Assembly: GCA_011503125.2 (NCBI GenBank)
Contig: WWBZ02000007.1
Coordinates: 1,488,001-1,552,000, forward strand
Length of the DNA stretch: 64,000 bases
Reading direction: 5' to 3'
DNA from: Botryosphaeria dothidea
Taxonomy: Eukaryota; Ascomycota; Dothideomycetes; Botryosphaeriales; Botryosphaeriaceae
In this document: positions 55,350 to 64,000 of the stretch, in pieces
Numbering within the stretch: position 1 is the stretch's first letter
How the letters are laid out: each line of letters opens with the position of its first letter
Notes under the pieces: model-generated
The model's database searches: none
The model's input: only the letters and a program-made list of their open reading frames with translations
What the model was told of the DNA's origin: nothing
Translations under genes and position numbers: made by a program

Positions 55350-56526
55350 CTAAACATTCCAGACAACAACCCTTCCATCAACGCCGCTCGAGCTGATCTT
55401 GGTGATTTGGCCGCCAGCTTCCTGGTAGCTGCGCAACATCTGGACAGTGTTCTGGTGGGTTGTCTGCAGCTTCGTGTCGTCCTTGACCTTGCCCTTCAAA
55501 TCCATCTGCCTGAACATGTTCCTGGCGCTTTCCTCCTCCTCACCACCCGCCTTGGCAGCGGCTTTCGTCTCCAGCGAGCCAACCAACTGCCAACCACTCT
55601 CGTTACCCTGGAAGCGGTACGCCTCGCAGTCGTGGCCTGCGGCGATGATAGTATCCTCGCTGGTGAAGAGCAGCGACTGGAATGGCAGCAGCTGCGTGCT
55701 GATGTTCAGCACGGCCTTGGGTGGGGCATCCGGGGCAGACGGGTACACAACCGTGACGCTGCTGTCGTGCGCCGCAAAGGCCAGAGCATCGCCGCTCGGG
55801 CTGAAGGACACGCTGTGCACCCAACCAGCCGTGTTGTTCAGGAACTCTCCGCAGACGGTGTTGAACGGCAGCCTCTCGCCCCAGGCCGACGGCTCCGGGC
55901 GTTGGTCGACGCCCTTGATGAAGGCGGAGAAAACGCGGGCGTGGCCGTCGGCAGAGCCGGCGCCGAGCAGGACGCTGTTGGGGTGCCAGGTGACCGAGGT
56001 GATGGTGCTGCGGATGGGCTTCTTCAGGTGCTTCGACACCCACCAGTCGTTCTCCTCCTCGAAGTAGCAAATAGCGATGACACGCGCGCCGCTGCCGACG
56101 GCGAACTTGGTCTCCGAGGGCGACCAGCGCACGCAGGTCGCGGCGCGGTTGATGCGGAGCAAGACGAGCGTCGGCTTCCAGCCGGCGGCGGTGGGCTCCC
56201 AGACGTAGGCGTTGCGGTCTGGTGGTGGGTTAGCTGGCCGTTTGGGCTTCAGGGATGCGCGGGGCTGGTTGGATGTGGCAGCCCAATTGATGGTGGAGCG
56301 TACCCTGAGAGCAGGTAACAATCTTGCCGCTGTTGGGGGCAATGTCGACACCAGTCACGGTCTTGTCATGGCCGGTAAGCACGTCGCTGAGCTGGAACTT
56401 GCCGCCGGAGCGTTCGTAGAGCTCGACGTTGTTCTCGCGGGTGACGGCCACACCAGAGCGGTCGGCAGTGAAGGAGTGGTCCGCAACTGGATGGTGGAAA
56501 AGGTGGTGGACTTCAGCGGGCGCCAT
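55350..56526 (-). CDS. arc40: Arp2/3 complex subunit ARPC1 (WD40)
   Basis: WD40 propeller subunit of the actin-nucleating Arp2/3 complex, at cortical actin patches and endocytic sites. Exons 56526-56304 and 56218-55350 (intron 85 nt) give 363 aa, close to the usual 370-385. The protein starts MAPAEVHHLFHHPVADHSFT, and the repeats are recognisable: LTGHDKTVTGVDIAP, DRNAYVWEP, NRAATCVRWSPSETKFAVGS, RVIAICYFEEENDWWVSKHL, KPIRSTITSVTWHPNSVLLG, GWVHSVSFSPSGDALAFAAH and the closing ISSSGVDGRVVVWNV. The insert between the last two blades contains ARNMFRQMDLKGK, the region that contacts actin in this family. Divergent from the RRM gene by 334 bp. Confidence 0.95.
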
Positions 56527-56860
56527 GTTTGCTGTTGTTTGGTAATTGAGAGCGCAATAGGAGGAGCTCTCTACTATTGCGGGTGTGAGGTGTAGAGAGA
56601 AGCGGGATGGGTGTTGGAGGGGGCTGATGACGCCGCAGCGCGACCAGGGTGCCTCGCTCGGCGCAATTTTCGGCGCCTTCTGAATTCGCCAGAACGAGAG
56701 CTTCAGCAGCGAGCGCGTGTAGAACTACTTTACGACAACCCCACGTCACAAGTCTCCGCTGCACTGCTCGAGCAAACTCGCACGTCTTCGCCCTGTGTTT
56801 GCGACGCGTCACACCCTCCATTGCCATCACCTCCTTCTCTCACGACGCGTTCCCTCCGCA
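56527..56860. promoter_or_regulatory. Short bidirectional promoter, arc40 / U2B''-like gene
   Basis: The 334 bp between the two start codons must hold both core promoters. The side near 56861 is CT-rich. No factor site is claimed. Confidence 0.5.
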
Positions 56861-57562
56861 ATGGCGAAGACCGACGCCGCAAAGGCTGACCAGGCAAAGC
56901 CCGCGGGCCCTCCGCCGAACCAGACGTAAGTGAGAGAGACCTTCTAAATGTCTCAAGGGTAACTCTGACTCTATGGCTCAGGTTGTACTGCAAAAACCTC
57001 CCCGACAAGCTTCCGAAGAAGAACCTCAAGCGCCAGCTCTACCTACTGTTCAGCACATACGGCAGCGTCCTGGACATCATTACGTTGAAGACGACCAAAA
57101 TGCGCGGTCAGGCTCACGTCGTATTTCAAGACATTCCCAAGGCGACTCAGGCTATGAGGAGCCTGCAGGGTTACGAGTTCTTTGGCAAGAAGATGGTACG
57201 CATGTTCGACATCAGTCATGAGATCTTTTCATTGTTGTTGACAGAGTATCTAGGATATTCAATACGCAAAGTCCAAGTCCAACTATATCGCGAAGCTAGA
57301 CGGTACTTTCAACCAGCCTCAGCCCAACCAGCCTGGTCCCGCAGCTGTCGCCCCTACCAGCCTCCAACAGTCCATTTTCAACAACCCCCCATCGTCACTA
57401 CCTCCGCCACCTACGGCCAACGGAGTCGACAGTGCAGATAATACGAAGAGGAAAGCTGAAGAGTCGGGAGCCGGCGATGCTAAGCGCGCGAAGATCGAGC
57501 AGCCGCCGGCTGAGGAGGAAGAGGACGACGAGGCCGAGATGGAGATGGACGAATCTGACTGA
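56861..57562 (+). CDS. msl1: U1A/U2B''-like snRNP protein with a single RRM
   Basis: RNA-binding protein of the U1A/U2B'' family, expected to bind a U1 or U2 snRNA stem-loop in the spliceosome. Exons 56861-56925, 56982-57195 and 57254-57562 give 195 aa. The RRM covers about residues 21-110: TLYCKNLPDKLPKKNLKRQL with RNP2-like LYCKNL, YLLFSTYGSVLDIITLKTTK, MRGQAHVVFQDIPKATQAMR with RNP1-like RGQAHVVF, and KKMDIQYAKSKSNYIAKLDG. A Pro/Gln/Asn linker and an acidic tail (EEEEDDEAEMEMDESD) with a KRKAEES/AKRAK basic patch follow. The second RRM found in most U1A/U2B'' proteins is missing, as in yeast Msl1; the symbol follows that resemblance. It converges with atg10, 168 bp away. Confidence 0.82.
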
Positions 57563-57730
57563 AATCCTTACGATCAGATGCCTGGCGGCGTTTCTGACAT
57601 CCCTGCAGAACGTTGTGACAGAGAGCTGAAGATCTTCCTCCCACAAGGTAGCTCATGGCGTTATGGTTCTTTTTTGACTAGTCAAGTCTGATTTCACAAT
57701 AACAGGAGCACGGTTCCGGGGCTGCTTTCC

Positions 57731-58565
57731 TCAAGAAGCTCGATCTGCTTGTAACGCGAGTTCCAGTGGTATTTGCAAGCCGACATACGCACCGATCACT
57801 CCGAACCATTGCAGCATGTACTGCAGAGGAGATGGCTCCGACTCTGATGCCGATTCTTCAAGGGCGGCAGCCGTATTGCATGGGTGCACAAAGAAGACCG
57901 GCATGTCTGTCACTGGATGATTCTTCCTGGTTGTTAGCCCCGCTCGGTTGCGTACTCTTGCTATGTCCCTCCATTGATGCTTACCGTCATACTGATCCCC
58001 CCTATTACGCCCACACTTCGAATTTGGGTGCTGAGTTGCGGTGGAACAATCAACTCATGAATGCGCTCGGCGGAAAGATCACTACCAACGGGCAGATTAT
58101 GGAGACTGAAGTAAAGCACCGGTACGCGGTATACTGGAGAAAGCAAAATGCTGTACACCACCCACGGTGCCGGTGCCGTGCTTTGGTCACGGGGAATTGC
58201 CTCCTGTATTGATAAGCTACAGGCTCTCCAGAATAGACGTTACGTAGCTTAAGACTTGCCTCATCGCTCTCGTCTTCCGGGTCGAAGCACTCTCGGCTTG
58301 CATGTGCAGTGCACACTGAATCATGTGTAAGGTTCCGGATAATGCGCAGCCAGGTCAAATCGTCATGCTATGACGTTTTGTCAGTCAGGGACGGTGCGGA
58401 ACTAATTAATCATGTTGCCGCAACCAGACATACCCCGGGCGGCAGCTCGACGCGCTGCCAGTCGCTACTAGTTGATCGCTCGAACAGGGCCACCAGACCC
58501 TCACAACCCTGTGCAAAACGTCCAGCTGACAGGAAGGGGAATGCGGGAGAGTTGGTCCCGACCAT
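57731..58565 (-). CDS. atg10: Autophagy E2-like enzyme Atg10
   Basis: E2-like enzyme that transfers Atg12 to Atg5 in autophagosome formation (cytosol). Exons 58565-58434, 58367-58260, 58203-57985 and 57922-57731 give 216 aa, within the usual range. Motifs: FPFLSAGRFAQGCEGLVALF at the N-terminus, an acidic DPEDESDE turn, VVYSILLSPVYRVPVLYFSL, LSTQIRSVGVIGGISM, and NHPVTDMPVFFVHPCNTAAA with the catalytic Cys in HPCNT. The C-terminus is LQYMLQWFGVIGAYVGLQIP. Intron 2 (58204-58259) must start with GC (GCAAGT...ACAG); no GT donor keeps the frame open here. Intron 3 ends at the second of two close AGs (57923-57924). No single open frame shows the gene, so it is easily missed. Head-to-head with the Chk2 gene (365 bp). 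Confidence 0.87.
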
Positions 58566-58930
58566 CGTCTGAGATCTGCAAGGGCTTGGAGATGGGCAGT
58601 CCGGTGGTCTCGCGATCGTGGACAAGAGGGCATCTTTGAGCAGGTGGAGCGGACCCTGCGTCACAGGCGAATCGAGTCCATGCATGTTCCGCCCGTGTCG
58701 CGCCAAGCCCTGTCCGCGGATGCCTTCTCTTTCGCTCCAACGAGCTCTCAAGGCTGCAACGCCATCCTTCCTCCATTCTATCGCCTAGCTTAATTAATTT
58801 GCCCTCCCCTCGCTACGACGTGCAAAGCCGCGCTTCATCCGACACACCACCTCCACCTGTTCGTTCACCATCAGGCCTCAAGTCCCTCGACATCCGAAAA
58901 AGGCAGTCACAGCTCCAGCTGCCTGCGACC
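58566..58930. promoter_or_regulatory. Short bidirectional promoter, atg10 / chk2
   Basis: 365 bp between divergent start codons. CT-rich near 58800-58930. No specific site is claimed. Confidence 0.5.
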
Positions 58931-61115
58931 ATGGCGCCACAGCCAGAAAAGAGTCAATTGAAGCGCGCTCTAGTGTGTCGCGTCGCCCCAAATCGCGTGT
59001 TTTCCTCCCGCTGACCTTCTTCTTTCAGCAATCCGCCGGTGAAGACGACACCGAGTACAAGAAGCCGCGGACCGAGCAGCTGAATGCTGATAGCAGCCCG
59101 GACACGCCGCTGAAGAGGCACAACGTCGCGTTTCCCTCTCCGCTCACGCACGGCGGCTCAACAGCGACTGAAGTTTCCAAGGACGGTACTGCAACACCCC
59201 CTCCGAAAGATAGTGACGCCACCAAGTCCGCCGTCGATGTCTCTCAACGGACCGGCTTGTCATCCCCGCCCTCCGACACCCAACCTTTTTCGCAATTCGT
59301 CTACCCGCCCGGTCCCTGGTATGAAGTGCAAGACGAGGATGGTGAGGGGGTGTGGGGATATCTTGTGCCGATGGATGAGCAGTTCGGCGAGGTCCTTGTC
59401 CTAAGGCGGCGCAGCGCATGTCCCGTCCCCGGCCAACCTCCTCTACCCTCCGGTAAAGCAGTCATGGATAAGGGAGTTCTTGAGGAGCAAGAGGCGGAGT
59501 ACGAAAAGAAAAAGCAGAAAGATGGCGTACCCGCTGGTGGATACCTCATCGGTCGACATCCAGAGTGTGGTATGTACTTATGCCCTTTCGGTCGTAAGAG
59601 CATAGGAGGGACGTTAACAACGACGGTGCAACAGATCGCATCATCAAAGCCCCCACCATTTCCAATCGCCACTGCCTGTTGTTTCTGGAGCATAAAGACG
59701 GTGGTGCGGTAGCTGTCCTCGAAGACCTCTCGGCCAACGGAACATTCGTCAACGATGCCATTGTTGGGCGCAACAAGCGTCGTGAATTGCAGGAAGGTGA
59801 TCAAATCCACATTGTCGGCGAGGCCAAGTGCACATTCCGCTACCCCCGGAGCCAGCGTTCCACGAACGGCTTCAGGGAGCAGTACAGTGTGCAGGAACAA
59901 CTCGGCAAGGGTCATTTTGCATCCGTCTATCTCTGCATCGAGAAATCCTGCGGAATGCGTTTCGCTGTGAAAAAGTTTGAAAAACGGGGTGGTGCGTCAG
60001 ATCGCTCGAAAGTGGAAGGTTTGCAGCAGGAGATTGCTGTTCTGATGAGCGTCAGCCATCCTTCGCTACTTTGTCTGAAGGATACATTCGATGAGGTCGA
60101 TGGCGTTTATCTTGTGCTTGAACTTGCGCCGGAAGGGGAACTGTTCAACTGGATTGTGATGAAGCAAAAGTTGACAGAGGATGAAACAAGAAAGGTGTTC
60201 GTGCAACTCTTTCAGGGCGTTAAGTACCTGGTAAGTGAAAGACGCCCGTTTCACCGGAACAGCTGACTGTTAACAGGACAATAGCACGAACGCAACATAG
60301 TCCACCGAGACATCAAGCCTGAGAATATTCTTCTGGTGGACAAAAACTTGAAAATCAAACTCGCTGACTTCGGTCTGGCTAAGATCATTGGAGAAGAGTC
60401 TTTCACCACAACACTATGCGGCACGCCCAGCTACGTTGCGCCGGAGATCCTTGAATCATCAAACCATCGCCGCTACACTCGCGCGGTCGATGTTTGGTCA
60501 CTTGGTGTTGTTCTCTACATTTGTCTCTGCGGGTTCCCGCCGTTCTCGGACGAGCTGTACTCTGCTGAGAATCCTTATTCGCTGTCTCAACAGATCAAGC
60601 TTGGAAGATTTGACTATCCCAGTCCGTACTGGGATTCTGTTGGTGATCCAGCTCTGGATCTTATCGACAGGATGTTGACAGTCGATGTGGACAAGCGCAT
60701 CTCCATTGAGGACTGCCTTGAGCATCCTTGGACCCGCAACGCATGTGGTCCTGGCGCAAGCATTGACTCTACCGACGGTTTGACTGGAGCTATGGGCAGT
60801 CTTGATTTCGCGAAGCGGAAAGTTCAGCGTGAGCGAACATTGCTGAGCAGCATCAACGATGTGAAAGTCAGCAAAGTCGTTGAATTTACTAATGACGCTC
60901 CACCGCTCAAGATTTATGAGAAAAATGGTAATGGCGGCTCTCAAGCCAGCGACAATTCTCCTTCGAAAGCAAAGGCCAAGGGTAAGGCAAAAAATGGCAA
61001 GGAAGACACGCCGTCGAAGAACAGAGACCCAGAAGCATTCATGGAAATGGGCGGCAAGGGTGACGCGACGCTCTTCGGAAATGAGACAAGCAAGTACCCG
61101 GACGCCACTGCTTGA
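58931..61115 (+). CDS. chk2: Checkpoint kinase Chk2 (Rad53/Cds1/PRD-4 type), FHA plus kinase
   Basis: Effector kinase of the DNA-damage and replication checkpoint; in Neurospora the orthologue PRD-4 also links damage and metabolism to the clock. Exons 58931-58972, 59029-59569, 59635-60230 and 60285-61115 give 669 aa. A Ser/Thr/Pro-rich N-terminus carries SP/TP sites (SPDTP, SPLT, TPPPK). SQ/TQ sites are few: only DTQPFSQF gives one of each. The FHA domain (about residues 185-265) has GRHPECD, SNRHC and NGTFVN, split by intron 2. The kinase domain (about 278-545) shows LGKGHFASVYLC, FAVKKFEK, IVHRDIKPENILL, ADFGLAKI, GTPSYVAPEIL and DVWSLGVVLYICLCG. The C-terminal tail is Lys-rich, a likely nuclear localisation signal. 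Only one FHA is present, unlike yeast Rad53. Confidence 0.94.
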
Positions 61116-62188
61116 AGCAGTGCCATTGTCAGGGTTTGGTGAGGCCACTTTTTCTCCTGCGGCCAAGGAGATTCCCTGATCAGCGCTCTCGCTGTTACTG
61201 CCGGCGTCTTCAGGTGAAGAAGCGTTTAATCTTTAAACTTCTCTTGCGTTTCTTGGGTCAAGTGTCTGTCAATTCCTCGGAGGGACAAAAATGGTATGGA
61301 GCTATGGTTTTCATCGGATGCGCAACGTTTTGCTTCCTTCATCTTCTGTGTCCTCGGCAAGACACGTATAGTCTGCAAGGCGAAGGACGAATATACCAGT
61401 CATTCCTTAGTTTGTGCCGTTCTCTATCGAAACCCCTTTCGAGGAGGGAAGCGGCGAACTGCAGATATCCACTACTTCTTGTACATATGTTTTAAAGGCG
61501 CCAGTTGAGATTAGCGCGAGAAATCAAAGGCCTGTTCATGATTTCCCCCCTTGCGTGAGCAGGTCTAATCGCAGGCAGCCGCATTTGTTTTGCTGGCAAG
61601 CAAAGAACATCTGGTTTTGACTAATGGATCAGGTACCAGTAGTCGCCGAGAGTGGCGAAGCAATGTGGACGTAATAGATCTCAACCTTACTGGACCCGGC
61701 AGACAGCCGCCCCTGCGTCGGAAGATGGAGTGCCGCTTGGCGGAGGAGTGGTACGAGGAGAATAAGCCCAGCGCACGCGGGGTTGGACGTGTGGATGGAG
61801 GTCGCGCACATACCGTACGAGCCTGACGTTGTCGTTGGCTGGCGCAGTGGGTATCCAGGCGGAAACCATTAGAATGGGATGCTACGTAATTCGCTGCTCC
61901 GCCAGCGCAACGGCTGGCACCAAATTTTGCTCGGCACATCAGCGTCGCTCCTTCGTTGTAGCCTGTCAAAAATCAGAAAAATCTGGCTTTTGTCGGCTGT
62001 CGTGGCGTGAGAAACGTCCCAGCCGTTGGATGGGCGCCATCTCATCTGGGAAGCCCCTTTCACCGCCTTAGCAGATCGGTTGCCAGGTACCTGCGTCCGG
62101 CCCAGAGAATAATTACGCTATCCTCCGCCTCCCTACAACCACAACCACCACCACCACCCCGACAAGTCCCAGCCCTCCATTCGCCGCC
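61116..62188. other. Intergenic: chk2 3' region and CYP51 promoter
   Basis: No gene supported. A CCA-rich tract (about 62136-62160) sits just before the CYP51 start codon, in the probable 5' UTR. Sterol-response elements may be present, but I cannot identify one with confidence. Confidence 0.5.
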
Positions 62189-63947
<1,759 letters not shown>

Positions 63948-64000
63948 AACACGCCATATCATGTTTGCATATGAGTTATTTGCATATCTTCACGAGCTGT

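Noticed and set aside
57563..57629. Possible remnant of a second RRM after the U2B''-like gene (LTSLQNVVTES)
   Set aside because: It lies in another frame, is very short and lacks RNP motifs; the resemblance is probably chance.

Overview
The window is nuclear DNA of a filamentous ascomycete (Pezizomycotina). I infer a Dothideomycete-like species from general resemblance, not from a diagnostic marker. The evidence is: GC-rich coding DNA, many short introns (about 47-164 nt, mostly GT..AG with CTGAC/CTAAC-type branch sites), monocistronic genes on both strands, and families typical of this group (a fused dioxygenase-P450 oxylipin synthase, a CYP51B-type sterol demethylase, fungal INSIG, Mdm31, Atg10). 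I reconstructed 25 protein-coding genes by joining open frames at splice sites that keep the frame and restore family motifs. No rRNA, tRNA, CRISPR, plasmid or intact transposon was recognised.

Layout. 0-7.4 kb, plus strand: a J-domain protein, an Rpd3-class histone deacetylase and an Ies1-like INO80 subunit. 7.4-18.4 kb is gene-poor: a 5.7-kb leader rich in GATA motifs, an amino acid permease, then 3.4 kb without a recognisable gene. 18.4-24.7 kb, minus strand: an INSIG protein, eIF2-gamma and an orphan two-exon gene. 25.2-38.9 kb is gene-dense: proteasome beta6, an HCNGP-like protein, proteasome beta7, an Sfk1/DRAM-type membrane protein, ribosomal protein eL36, a TUG/UBX protein, a small secreted protein and cytochrome c1. 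39.7-51.1 kb: a Ser/Thr kinase resembling yeast Ypl150w, a 14-exon Ppo-type oxylipin synthase and a DUF2235 hydrolase. 51.5-64 kb: Pno1, Mdm31, ARPC1, a U1A/U2B''-like RRM protein, Atg10, a Chk2/Rad53 kinase and Erg11/CYP51.

Most genes are housekeeping and there is no biosynthetic gene cluster. Functional links are modest: two neighbouring non-catalytic proteasome ring subunits flank a transcription-associated gene, two chromatin regulators are adjacent, and two sterol-control genes (INSIG, CYP51) lie 42 kb apart. Several close head-to-head pairs (beta6/HCNGP, Pno1/Mdm31, ARPC1/U2B'', Atg10/Chk2) probably share promoters.

I found no convincing undescribed multi-gene system. The most interesting details are gene-architectural: a 6-nt microexon in the J-protein gene, a stop-free frame-preserving intron in the INSIG gene, a GC-AG intron needed to make Atg10, a NAGNAG acceptor in the HCNGP gene, an orphan gene visible only after splicing, a secreted protein ending in two CPYPG-type cysteine modules, and the very long permease leader. 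All exon boundaries are hand-inferred, with no transcript evidence.
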